NCBI GenBank assembly: GCA_946222995.1
Contig: CAMIOS010000040.1
Span: forward strand, 1-13,689
Reading direction: 5' to 3'
DNA: 13,689 bases
Source: an uncultured Enhydrobacter sp.
GTDB lineage: Bacteria; Pseudomonadota; Gammaproteobacteria; Pseudomonadales; Moraxellaceae
The notes under the pieces are model-generated. The model made no database searches, was not told the DNA's origin, and saw only the letters and a program-made list of their open reading frames with translations. Positions 1-6,680 of the stretch are shown here, in pieces; positions within the stretch are counted from its first letter, which is position 1, and each line of letters begins with the position of its first letter. Position numbers and translations under genes: made by a program.

Positions 1-205
1 AGTTATTACCTCATATTTGGCATCCGCAATAGGGGATGGTCGGATGCTTACGATTTAAATTTGATTAGAAAAATAAGGGCACTAAAAAAATACTAAAATA
101 TCGGTTTTTTTATACCCACTCTTCTGCTCATTTAATTACAAACCTACTCTTTTTATTGGATATTTAATAAAATAAATTAAACTATTATTTTACTTATAAT
201 AATAA
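1..205. other. AT-rich left flank without a supportable gene
   Basis: No convincing coding region is visible. A 7-base inverted repeat (GCATCCG at 20-26, CGGATGC at 41-47, 14-base spacer) may form a hairpin but has no adjoining T run on either strand. Bases 60-205 are very AT-rich and full of stops in all frames, including the frames that would continue the hipA remnant leftwards. A + strand frame is open from the window edge to a TAA at 94-96, but its 31 codons match nothing I recognise. Confidence 0.5.
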
Positions 206-388
206 TTAGTGAGTATTCAAACCAAATGGTGACAGATTACCAAATTGGTTCAGATAATCAGCATGATAGGAAAAATAGGTATGTTCACGGTCTTGAGCCA
301 ATGTGCCGACTACCACCTTTTCGCCTGTGCTTAACACTCGCCAAACGTCTAATTTGCGTACGGGGATAAATTTGCCATTAATAGTCAC
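206..388 (-). pseudogene. hipA: hipA remnant, N-subdomain only (or a short HipS-like protein)
   Basis: The 60-residue product matches the N-subdomain 1 of HipA serine/threonine kinases. It shows the KLDVW strand, the turn with VVVGTLAQD, the FSYHADYL segment and a terminal NLSPF motif. Full HipA proteins are about 400-440 residues; here a TAA follows at once, and the AT-rich DNA beyond has no kinase core in any frame, so ATP-binding and catalytic residues are absent. The start is GTG at 386-388, preceded on the minus strand by GAAGAGG at a normal distance. The ATG at 376-378 is in another frame. It overlaps the end of hipB by 11 bases, the usual hipBA coupling. It is either a truncated toxin left after deletion or a stand-alone small subunit like HipS of HipBST systems, although no kinase subunit follows in the visible 205 bases. 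Confidence 0.7.
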
Positions 389-659
389 GGCTTAGCACCT
401 CTTCAATGGTCGTGGGTAAGCTTGCCTTTTGTGCTTTGGTCAAATTATACAATCGGTTGATGTCATCCAGACTTAGCCATAATAATAAAAACTGACGTAA
501 TGAAATCTGTCCTGTAGTTTCAAATTTCTTGATAGTCGGTGCAGGCACGCCACTTTTGATAGCCAGTTTTTCCCGAGAGAGTTTGGCTTGTTTGCGTTTG
601 GATTTAAGATATTCTGCAAGGGCTTGTTGGGTGTCTAGTTCGTCGATAAGTTGGAGCAT
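378..659 (-). CDS. hipB: HipB-like antitoxin / HTH transcriptional repressor
   Basis: This 93-residue protein has an XRE/Cro-type helix-turn-helix at about residues 16-48 (LSREKLAIKSGVPAPTIKKFE), the HipB fold. In the family, HipB dimerises, binds palindromic operators in front of hipBA, and neutralises the HipA kinase. The C-terminal half here (residues 50-93) continues with hydrophobic helices and ends in TIEEVLSRDY. The start ATG is at 657-659. No Shine-Dalgarno sequence is visible in the AT-only leader, so translation initiation is probably weak. It overlaps the hipA stump by 11 bases. Two matching palindromes sit directly upstream and probably mediate autorepression. With its toxin truncated, the protein may persist only as a regulator. 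The HTH call is confident; the HipB name rests on the HipA-like neighbour and the operator layout. Confidence 0.8.
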   Translation of the reverse strand: MLQLIDELDTQQALAEYLKSKRKQAKLSREKLAIKSGVPAPTIKKFETTGQISLRQFLLLWLSLDDINRLYNLTKAQKASLPTTIEEVLSRDY

Positions 660-674
660 AAATTTTATAATATT

Positions 675-731
675 AGATATAATAATATCTATTATAGCAA
701 AATTTATCTCTTATCAGATATTATAATATCT
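675..731. promoter_or_regulatory. Pair of AGATAT-N4-ATATCT operators flanking the hipB promoter
   Basis: Two 16-base palindromes share the form AGATAT-N4-ATATCT: 675-690 (centre AATA) and 716-731 (centre TATA, fully symmetric). Their starts are 41 bases apart, about four helical turns, so they would lie on the same DNA face. The right one covers the -35 position and the left one the predicted transcription start. E. coli HipB binds repeated inverted sites in front of its own operon; the core differs here, so assignment to this HipB is an inference. Confidence 0.6.
691..699 (-). promoter_or_regulatory. Extended -10 promoter of hipB
   Basis: Read on the minus strand, bases 699-691 are TGCTATAAT, a perfect extended -10 element (TGnTATAAT). 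No good -35 hexamer lies 16-18 bases upstream, which suits an extended -10 promoter. The predicted transcript start is near base 684, giving a leader of about 25 bases before the hipB ATG. Confidence 0.65.
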
Positions 732-1001
732 AAAAAATATAAATAGCAGTATTAATTACTTTTATTGATATGGCTTATTCCATAATTATTTTCATCTACA
801 ATTAAAATTTAAGCCCATATATTTGTTATTCATTTAGGGAAAACAAAAAAATAAACTTTATCAAGATACTATTTTAATATTTGAAAATGGCTGGATGTCT
901 AATTATTTAACTTAAACATAAGAAAATTTTAGTTATCTTCAAAAATCCCTTGTCAATCATTACTATGCCCCTTTATCAACTTTCTGTATATTCTTATCAA
1001 T
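732..1001. other. AT-rich intergenic stretch between hipB and the ssuA promoter
   Basis: No gene, RNA or terminator is evident. All frames are broken by frequent stops. With hipB and ssuA divergent, this segment carries the upstream regions of both. Confidence 0.6.
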
Positions 1002-1007
1002 TATAAT
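1002..1007 (+). promoter_or_regulatory. Candidate -10 box of the ssuA promoter
   Basis: A perfect TATAAT occurs 145 bases before the ssuA start. No good -35 hexamer is found at 16-18 bases; TTTCTG at 981-986 is weak and 15 bases away. A poor -35 is typical of activator-dependent promoters such as those served by CysB or Cbl. An AT-rich spacer makes chance matches common, so the assignment is tentative. Confidence 0.35.
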
Positions 1008-1020
1008 TAGTAAGGATTGT

Positions 1021-1040
1021 TATTATTCTGTGGAATAATA
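1021..1040. promoter_or_regulatory. Perfect palindrome in the ssuA leader
   Basis: TATTATTC (1021-1028) and GAATAATA (1033-1040) form an exact 8-base inverted repeat around a TGTG centre. It lies just after the candidate -10 box, so it could be an operator over the early transcribed region or a weak RNA hairpin. The binding protein is unknown; CysB or Cbl is the obvious candidate from context. Confidence 0.4.
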
Positions 1041-1151
1041 TTACCATTCAAGCACATTTGATGTTCTTTGTGAATTTCCGTGTCAGAAAGATATGGAAAA
1101 ATTTGAGAATAAAGATTAATAGTACTAGCTATTTTAGTTTGAGGGTATGTG

Positions 1152-2135
1152 ATGAAAAAATTTTCTGCACTAATTATTTCTGGCTTCAGTATCAGTCTAT
1201 GGTTAACAGGCTGCCAACAAAATGCTACCAAATCTGCTAACGCAACAGCAACCAATGACTCGAAAAAACTTGAAGAAGTGCGTATTGGGTTGCAAAGTTC
1301 AGGGGCATTGGTCTATTTGAGGGAATCCAAGCTTCTTGAAAAATCGCTTGAAAAATCAGGAATCAAAGTATCTTGGGTTCAATTTCAATCAGGTCCACCC
1401 ATGTTAGAAGCTTTAAATACAAACAACATTGATTTTGGTACAACAGGAGATACACCACCGATTTTTGCTCAGGCGGCTGCAAGTAATTTGGTTTACGTCG
1501 CTCATGAAAAATCGTCTCCACAAGCAGAAGGTGTGATTGTCCCTGCTAATTCTAGCTTGAAATCAGTTGCTGAATTAAAGAGTAAAGCGGTTGCGGTTAC
1601 CAAAGGTTCAAGTGCAAATTACACACTACTTAAAGCTTTAGAAAGAGATAAATTAAGTTTCTCAGATATTGATGTCAAGTATCTACAGCCGTCGGATGCG
1701 AGAGCAGCTTTTGAAGCAGGTAAATTAGACGCATGGACAGTTTGGGAGCCTTATTTATCAAGTGCAAAAATTGAACTAAAAGCCCGTGTATTAACTGACA
1801 CTACAGGGCTTAAGCCCAATACCGATTTTTATTTGGCATCAACAAACTTCGCTCAACAGCATCCTGAAGTAGTTCAAGAAATTATTAAAGCCATTGGCGA
1901 AGCCGACAAAGCCATCACAAATGATCCTGTAGCCTTTGGTAAAACCATTGAAAAAATTACCAATTTAAAACCTGAAGTAGCTTTAGCAGCAGTTAAAGCT
2001 CGTAATTACGGGGTGAGCTATATGACAGAAGACATCATCCAAGCACAACAACAAGAAGCGGATACTTTTTATAAAAATAAATTAATTCCTAAACAATTAA
2101 ATGTAAAGGATATTGTTTGGTATCCACCAAAATAA
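1152..2135 (+). CDS. ssuA: Aliphatic sulfonate ABC transporter, substrate-binding lipoprotein
   Basis: SsuA-type periplasmic receptor that captures alkanesulfonates and passes them to SsuC. The first 21 residues are a lipoprotein signal: basic MKK, a hydrophobic core and the lipobox LTGC with Cys21, so the mature protein should be membrane-tethered. E. coli SsuA instead has an ordinary cleaved signal. The body follows SsuA closely: VSWVQFQSGPPMLEALN at about 65-81, DFGTTGDTPPIFAQAA at about 86-101, KGSSANYTLL, the DARAAFEAGKLDAWTVWEPY block, and a C-terminal FYKNKLIPK helix. The 327-residue length is normal. I chose ATG 1152 over the adjoining GTG 1149 because GAGGG (1141-1145) is then six bases away. 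It is followed by ssuC after 119 bases containing two inverted repeats. Substrate range within sulfonates cannot be told from the sequence. Confidence 0.92.
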   Translation: MKKFSALIISGFSISLWLTGCQQNATKSANATATNDSKKLEEVRIGLQSSGALVYLRESKLLEKSLEKSGIKVSWVQFQSGPPMLEALNTNNIDFGTTGDTPPIFAQAAASNLVYVAHEKSSPQAEGVIVPANSSLKSVAELKSKAVAVTKGSSANYTLLKALERDKLSFSDIDVKYLQPSDARAAFEAGKLDAWTVWEPYLSSAKIELKARVLTDTTGLKPNTDFYLASTNFAQQHPEVVQEIIKAIGEADKAITNDPVAFGKTIEKITNLKPEVALAAVKARNYGVSYMTEDIIQAQQQEADTFYKNKLIPKQLNVKDIVWYPPK

Positions 2136-2138
2136 AAG

Positions 2139-2218
2139 ATACTTTTTGCAATAAAGTATAAGACATAATTAAGTTGTTCTTATTTAACATCTGAATATTG
2201 AATTTATAACATGTTAAA
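2139..2218 (+). promoter_or_regulatory. Two inverted repeats between ssuA and ssuC
   Basis: ATACTTT (2139-2145) pairs with AAAGTAT (2153-2159) across a 7-base loop just after the ssuA stop. TTTAACAT (2183-2190) pairs with ATGTTAAA (2211-2218) across 20 bases. Neither has a GC-rich stem followed by a T run, so they are not good terminators. They may protect the 3' end of the ssuA message, lowering ssuCB expression relative to the binding protein, or form an internal operator. Confidence 0.35.
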
Positions 2219-2254
2219 AATAATTTTGTGAAATTTTGCTTTGAGAGGGAGCTA

Positions 2255-3151
2255 ATGAAAAGTTCATGTTTTGTTTCGGATAGTCCTGTGCTAGCGTCAT
2301 CGCCACAGTTACAGACAAAGCCGATTGCAATGAATGCTTCGGTAAAAAAATTATCAATATCCAAAATTATCAAAATCCTATTCGAGCGTACGGGCGGTTG
2401 GTGGTTGCCTTTACTGATATTGGTGGCTTGGCAAGTGGTTGCCAGTTATCAATTATTGCCACAAGCTTATCTTAAAAATATTTCATCGCCTAATGCGGTG
2501 CTTAAAGCAGGGTATGAATTAGCAAAAAGTGGCGAACTTTGGCACCATTTAGGGATTAGCACGTTGCGAGCGTCTGCTGGGCTGTTGATTGGTGGGTTGT
2601 TTGGATTAGGCTTTGGTCTGTTAACCAGTACTTTGCCTGTTTTTCGCACGCTATTTGATACCACGTTTCAAATGCTTAGAAACATTCCGCATTTGGCGTT
2701 AATTCCATTGGTTATCGTGTGGTTTGGAATTGATGAGGTAGCTAAGATTTTTTTAGTGGCGATTGGCACGTTTTTCCCGATTTATTTAAATACTTATCAT
2801 GGGGTTCGTAATGTTGATAAACATTTGGTCGAAATGGCAAAAAGCTATGATTTGAAAGGTTGGGAATTATTTAAAGAAGTGATTTTACCAGGGGCTTTGC
2901 CCAGTATTTTAGTTGGGGTACGTTTTTCATTGGGGATTATGTGGTTAACTTTGATAGTAGCAGAAACGATTTCAGCAACAACAGGCATTGGCTATTTAGC
3001 AATGCACGCTCGGGAATTTTTTCAGATTGATATTATTATTTTTTCGATTTTGGTTTATGCGTTACTGGGATTTTTAGCCGATTTTATTGCTAAAAAGCTT
3101 GAGTTCATTTGGCTAAGATGGCACCCCGCTTATCAAAAGGGAGTACGCTAA
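2255..3151 (+). CDS. ssuC: Sulfonate ABC transporter permease
   Basis: Inner-membrane permease of the SsuABC importer, in the BPD_transp_1/TauC-SsuC family. The 298 residues include a hydrophilic N-terminal extension of about 45 residues, a first membrane helix at about 49-69 and further helices at about 105-125, 140-180, 215-240 and 258-285. The EAA loop that docks the ATPase is at about 193-218 (EMAKSYDLKGWELFKEVILP), followed by the AETIS...GIGYLAMHAREF block typical of SsuC/TauC. I chose ATG 2255, preceded by GAGGGAG (2245-2251), over the upstream in-frame GTG 2228, which has no ribosome site. An internal Met26 (2330) would remove part of the extension but has no good ribosome site. The TAA shares one base with the ssuB ATG (TAATG), implying coupled translation. 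Confidence 0.93.
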   Translation: MKSSCFVSDSPVLASSPQLQTKPIAMNASVKKLSISKIIKILFERTGGWWLPLLILVAWQVVASYQLLPQAYLKNISSPNAVLKAGYELAKSGELWHHLGISTLRASAGLLIGGLFGLGFGLLTSTLPVFRTLFDTTFQMLRNIPHLALIPLVIVWFGIDEVAKIFLVAIGTFFPIYLNTYHGVRNVDKHLVEMAKSYDLKGWELFKEVILPGALPSILVGVRFSLGIMWLTLIVAETISATTGIGYLAMHAREFFQIDIIIFSILVYALLGFLADFIAKKLEFIWLRWHPAYQKGVR

Positions 3152-3924
3152 TGTCAGCAGAACTAAGAAGGTCAACAGAAGTGACCTTAAACTCAGGATT
3201 GGGCTTGAATTTAAGAAATGTGGTCAAAAAATTTGACAACCGAGAAGTTATTAACAATCTTGATTTGCAGATTAAAAGTGGCGACTTTATTGCGATTGTC
3301 GGACGCAGTGGCTGCGGTAAATCAACTTTACTGAGGTTGCTTGCCCAATTAGAAACCCCAAGTAGTGGAGATTTGACAGCTACCTCAATTGATAGTCACG
3401 TGGTGTCTTATCAAGCATGGCGACAATCTACTCGTTTGATGTTCCAAGATGACAGGCTGTTACCTTGGAAAACGGTGCTTGAGAATGTGGGTCTTGGGCT
3501 AAAAACGCCAGACTGGAAAGCTCAAGCATTACAAGCGTTAGTAGAAGTCGGATTAGCAGAGCGTGCCAATGAGTGGCCTTCAGCATTGTCGGGTGGTCAA
3601 AAACAGCGAGTGGCTTTAGCAAGAGCAATTATTCATCGTCCACAACTCTTGCTACTTGATGAGCCATTGGGGGCATTGGATGCATTGACCCGTTTGGATA
3701 TGCAACAACTGTTAGTTAAACTATGGCAAGAACACCAATTCACGGTGATTTTGGTCACCCATGATGTCAGTGAAGCGGTCATTACTGCTGATAGAGTGAT
3801 TTTGATTGAAGAAGGTAAAATTGGACTGGATTTGCCGATTCAATTGCCACACCCCCGTAATAATGTGACTAAAACTGCACCACTTGAGCAGATTGTGCTA
3901 GATAAGATTTTGGCAACACATTAA
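3151..3924 (+). CDS. ssuB: Sulfonate ABC transporter ATP-binding protein
   Basis: Cytoplasmic ATPase driving SsuC. In the 257-residue product the Walker A loop is GRSGCGKST at 51-59, the Q-loop segment FQDDRLLPW at 98-106 (diagnostic of the SsuB/TauB group), the ABC signature LSGGQ at 146-150, Walker B LLLLDE at 166-171, the D-loop GALD and the switch His at 204 in VTHD. All catalytic elements are intact. The ATG at 3151 overlaps the ssuC stop by one base and has GGGAG (3140-3144) upstream. An in-frame ATG further upstream (3109) lies inside ssuC and would add 14 residues unlike the family. A strong terminator follows 75 bases downstream, so ssuACB is probably a complete transcription unit without ssuD or ssuE. 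Confidence 0.94.
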   Translation: MSAELRRSTEVTLNSGLGLNLRNVVKKFDNREVINNLDLQIKSGDFIAIVGRSGCGKSTLLRLLAQLETPSSGDLTATSIDSHVVSYQAWRQSTRLMFQDDRLLPWKTVLENVGLGLKTPDWKAQALQALVEVGLAERANEWPSALSGGQKQRVALARAIIHRPQLLLLDEPLGALDALTRLDMQQLLVKLWQEHQFTVILVTHDVSEAVITADRVILIEEGKIGLDLPIQLPHPRNNVTKTAPLEQIVLDKILATH

Positions 3925-3999
3925 GTAATTTTTAGTCAATAATAGTGAATTAAGAGCTTTTGAAATTTGCTTTATAAAGAAAAAGACAAGTTCATCACA

Positions 4000-4040
4000 A
4001 AAATCCTATTAATCAACAAGATTGATGGGATTTTTTTATT
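4000..4040 (+). terminator. Rho-independent terminator after ssuB
   Basis: Bases 4000-4014 pair with 4020-4034 to give a 15-base stem with two G-U pairs around an AACAA loop. The right arm runs into a T-rich tail (TTTTTTTATT, 4031-4040). It separates ssuACB from the following sfnB block. Confidence 0.88.
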
Positions 4041-4194
4041 GCAACCTTAATCAGCCAACTGACATTTTCTTCATCACATTTTCTGCTATGGATAGCAAAA
4101 TATCTTAGTTATCTTTGCTAAAAAAAGTCTTTACCATGTTGCTTATCAAGTTTTTTAGTATCAAGCATTTAGCCTTCAGCGGTAAGGAATTAGC
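4041..4194 (+). promoter_or_regulatory. Promoter region of the sfnB block with an inverted repeat
   Basis: TAGCAAA (4093-4099) and TTTGCTA (4114-4120) form an exact 7-base inverted repeat with a 14-base spacer. The right arm merges with TGCTAAAAA (4116-4124), a possible extended -10 lacking a good -35. This is consistent with an activator-dependent promoter for the sulfur genes downstream. The factor is not identifiable, and no -24/-12 element with correct spacing is present. Confidence 0.4.
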
Positions 4195-5412
4195 ATGACG
4201 GATTTTAACAAACAATCAGAGAATAACTTCATAGCCCAACGCATTGAAAACGATGAGCAAGCCATTCAAGCTGCCGAGCAAGTGGCAGAATTTGCCCTTA
4301 TCAAACGTCAACAACGTGACCAGCAGCGACAACTTCCCTTTGATGTGATTGAACTGTTTAGCCAAACAGGGCTAGGCGGTATCCGCATTCCCAAACAATA
4401 TGGCGGTGCGGAAGTATCAAATACCACATTGGCAAACGTGTTTCGCATTTTAAGTAAAGCAGATGCCAATATTGGTCTTATTCCACAAAATCAGATTAGC
4501 CTACTTAACATGATTAACATCATGGGCAATGACAGCCAAAAACGCTTTATTTTTGGCGAGATTTTGTCAGGCAAACGCTTAGCCAACGGCGGCCCTGAAC
4601 GCTACACCAAAGACAGCAAAACCCTTGCAACCACATTAACTATTGATAACGGCAATTATTATTTAGACGGCGAAAAATTTTATTCAACGGGCAGTAGTTT
4701 TGCAGATTATTTGGCGATAAAAGCCTTGCACCCAGACGGTCATGTAGTGCTTGCGATAGTCAATAAAGCCGCAAAAGGCATTGAAGTGGTCGATGATTGG
4801 GACGGCTTTGGGCTGCGTACTACCTCAAGCGGTACGGTCAAACTTAACCACGTCAAAGTGATTCCAGAGTTGACTTTTGATGAGCGTTTGCTCAGTAACG
4901 CACCCACCTATCGTGGGGCATACTCTCAGCTTATCCAAACAGCGATTGATGTTGGGATTGCCGAAGCGGCTTTTGAAGATACCTTAGCAGTGGCGAAAAA
5001 AGCCCGTCCGATTGCCGATGCCAACGTCGAAGCCGCTCGTTTTGAGCCGTATTTACTGCAAGAAGTGGGAAAACTAAAAGTCCTACTGGATGCGGCAATT
5101 TTATTATTGCAAGAAGCCGCAGCGTATTTAGATGAGTTAGACGGGTTGGATTTTGTCACCGCTGAAGAAGCGGCGTTAGCGTCTATCAAAGTCGCAGAAG
5201 CCAAAGTCTATGCCAATGATGCCGCCCTTACTATTTCCGAAAAATTGTTTGAATTGGGTGGTAGTCGTTCATCGCTGAGTGAGCATGGCTTAGACCAACA
5301 TTGGCGAAATGCCCGTGTGCATACCTTGCATGACCCTGTGCGTTGGAAACTGCATGCGTTAGGTGATTATTATCTCAATCATAAATTGCCAAATCGCCAT
5401 GCTTGGATTTAA
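4195..5412 (+). CDS. sfnB: SfnB-family sulfur acquisition oxidoreductase (DszC-like), copy 1
   Basis: Flavin-dependent protein with the acyl-CoA dehydrogenase fold, in the SfnB/DszC branch, which acts as a reduced-FMN monooxygenase on organosulfur compounds and not as a fatty-acid enzyme. In its 405 residues: an N-terminal helical part with IRIPKQYGGAEVS at 63-75, the mid beta domain with YLDGEKFYSTGSSFADY at about 157-173 and DDWDGFGLRTTSSGTV at about 199-214, then the C-terminal helices with RNARVHTLHD at 371-380. That HTLHD motif stands where acyl-CoA dehydrogenases carry their catalytic base region. Where its neighbour has IPQNH, this copy has IPQNQ (Gln100). The ATG has TAAGGA (4183-4188) six bases upstream. 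It heads the block; the second copy begins 29 bases downstream. Substrate unknown. Confidence 0.87.
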   Translation: MTDFNKQSENNFIAQRIENDEQAIQAAEQVAEFALIKRQQRDQQRQLPFDVIELFSQTGLGGIRIPKQYGGAEVSNTTLANVFRILSKADANIGLIPQNQISLLNMINIMGNDSQKRFIFGEILSGKRLANGGPERYTKDSKTLATTLTIDNGNYYLDGEKFYSTGSSFADYLAIKALHPDGHVVLAIVNKAAKGIEVVDDWDGFGLRTTSSGTVKLNHVKVIPELTFDERLLSNAPTYRGAYSQLIQTAIDVGIAEAAFEDTLAVAKKARPIADANVEAARFEPYLLQEVGKLKVLLDAAILLLQEAAAYLDELDGLDFVTAEEAALASIKVAEAKVYANDAALTISEKLFELGGSRSSLSEHGLDQHWRNARVHTLHDPVRWKLHALGDYYLNHKLPNRHAWI

Positions 5413-5441
5413 GCCTAGCTTTAAGATATAAGGAGAAAATC

Positions 5442-6680
5442 ATGACAGATACGCTTACCAGTCCAATCAAAGACGCTCAGCCATTGCCAATAAAATCAGC
5501 ATCATCGGCTCATATTATCCAATCAGACAACGAAGCATTAGAAGTCGCTCATAAACTTGCCGAGCAGTTTAAACAAGGCAGTGTCAAACGTGACCGAGAA
5601 AGGATTTTGCCGTTTGCCGAAATCGAAGCTTTTAGCCAATCAGGTTTATGGGCAATCACGGTGCCAAAACGCTTTGGCGGAGCGGACGTGTCAAGTTGGA
5701 CAGTCGCTCAAATCATTGCCCTATTTAGTGGCGTGGACGGGGCAATCGGGCAAATTCCACAGAATCATTACTATGCGTTAGAAGTGTTAAAAAACACGGG
5801 CACAGAAACTCAACAACAACGCATTTTTGCCGAAGTTTTACAAGGAGCAAGGTTAGGGAATGCGTTAGCCGAATTTAAAACCAAAAGTGCCGTTGATAAA
5901 ACCACCAAAATCACCCCAAGCCAAGGCGGTTTTGTGGTCAATGGCGAAAAGTTTTATTGCACAGGCAGTCTGTTTGCTCACTGCATTCCGACGTTGGTAA
6001 AAGATGATAACGATAATGAATTTTTGGCGTTTGTTAAACGCGATGCCGAAGGCTTGACGCTGATTGACGATTGGCAAAGCTTTGGGCAACGCACCACAGG
6101 CTCTGGTACGGTGTTATTTAATCAAGTGTTTATTGATAAAGACGATGTCATTGCCTTTGATAAAGCCTATCAACATCCGACGGTGTGTGGACCGTTTGCT
6201 CAGTTATTGCATGCGTCAATCGAAACGGGCATTGCTCGTGGGGCGTTTGAAGAAACGCTCGTACAAGTGCGACAAGCTCGACCGTGGATTGATTCAGGTA
6301 TTGATAATGCGACTGATGACCCGCTCACGTTGTTGCAACTTGGGCGAAGTGGGGCAGATGTGCGTGCGGTTGAAGTGTTGCTTAAACACGCTGCTCAAAC
6401 CATTGATGCTGCTCGTCCCAACCCCAACGAGCAAAGCATTGCCAAAGCGTCCTTGGCAGTGGCGGCAGTGCGGGCGTTAAGCACGGATGTCGCATTAAAA
6501 ACATCATCACAGCTTATTGAATTGGCAGGCAGTCGGGGCAGTCAGCGTGATAAAGGCTTAGACTTATTTTGGCGAAACACACGGGTGCATACCTTGCACG
6601 ATGCGGCACGCTGGAAATATTACTTTATCGCCAATTATGCACTCAATGGCGTATTACCGCCACGTCGAGGGACGTTGTGA
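5442..6680 (+). CDS. sfnB: SfnB-family sulfur acquisition oxidoreductase (DszC-like), copy 2
   Basis: Paralogue of the preceding gene, 412 residues, with the same domain order: VPKRFGGADVS at 74-84, IGQIPQNHYY at 102-111, GEKFYCTGSLFAH, DDWQSFGQRTTGSGTV, and C-terminal RNTRVHTLHDAARWKYY. It keeps His109 in IPQNH, the usual residue in SfnB proteins, unlike copy 1. The family is linked to sulfur scavenging in pseudomonads and resembles DszC, which oxidises sulfides and sulfoxides with O2 and reduced FMN from a partner reductase. I chose ATG 5442 because AAGGAG (5430-5435) lies six bases upstream; the TTG at 5403 overlaps copy 1 and adds an unrelated extension. Its TGA shares one base with the next ATG, so the two are translationally coupled. 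The C-terminus (PPRRGTL) differs from the RHAWI ending of copy 1. Substrate not deducible. Confidence 0.9.
   Translation: MTDTLTSPIKDAQPLPIKSASSAHIIQSDNEALEVAHKLAEQFKQGSVKRDRERILPFAEIEAFSQSGLWAITVPKRFGGADVSSWTVAQIIALFSGVDGAIGQIPQNHYYALEVLKNTGTETQQQRIFAEVLQGARLGNALAEFKTKSAVDKTTKITPSQGGFVVNGEKFYCTGSLFAHCIPTLVKDDNDNEFLAFVKRDAEGLTLIDDWQSFGQRTTGSGTVLFNQVFIDKDDVIAFDKAYQHPTVCGPFAQLLHASIETGIARGAFEETLVQVRQARPWIDSGIDNATDDPLTLLQLGRSGADVRAVEVLLKHAAQTIDAARPNPNEQSIAKASLAVAAVRALSTDVALKTSSQLIELAGSRGSQRDKGLDLFWRNTRVHTLHDAARWKYYFIANYALNGVLPPRRGTL

Noticed and set aside
1..96. Open + strand frame of 31 codons from the left edge to TAA 94-96, perhaps the end of a gene
   Set aside because: Too short and matches no family I recognise; an open run of this length is easily random. 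Left as unassigned flank.
1007..1255. 82-codon minus-strand frame overlapping the start of ssuA
   Set aside because: It overlaps the conserved ssuA signal peptide region, has no family resemblance and no ribosome site.
4027..4043. TGGGA...TTGCA resembling a -24/-12 element before sfnB
   Set aside because: Spacing is one base too long and the bases are part of the ssuB terminator stem and its T tail.
6064..6480. 138-codon + strand frame inside sfnB copy 2
   Set aside because: Shadow frame of a strongly conserved coding region; composition (many Arg, Cys, Leu) is typical of an alternate-frame reading.
6569..6679. Longer start of the NtaA-like gene inside sfnB copy 2
   Set aside because: The extra 37 residues are an out-of-frame reading of conserved sfnB sequence; ATG 6680 has a proper ribosome site and the TGATG overlap.
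4195..6680. Reading the two sfnB genes as fatty-acid acyl-CoA dehydrogenases
   Set aside because: They have the SfnB/DszC-type HTLHD C-terminal motif, no acyl-CoA metabolism genes nearby, and lie amid sulfur genes.
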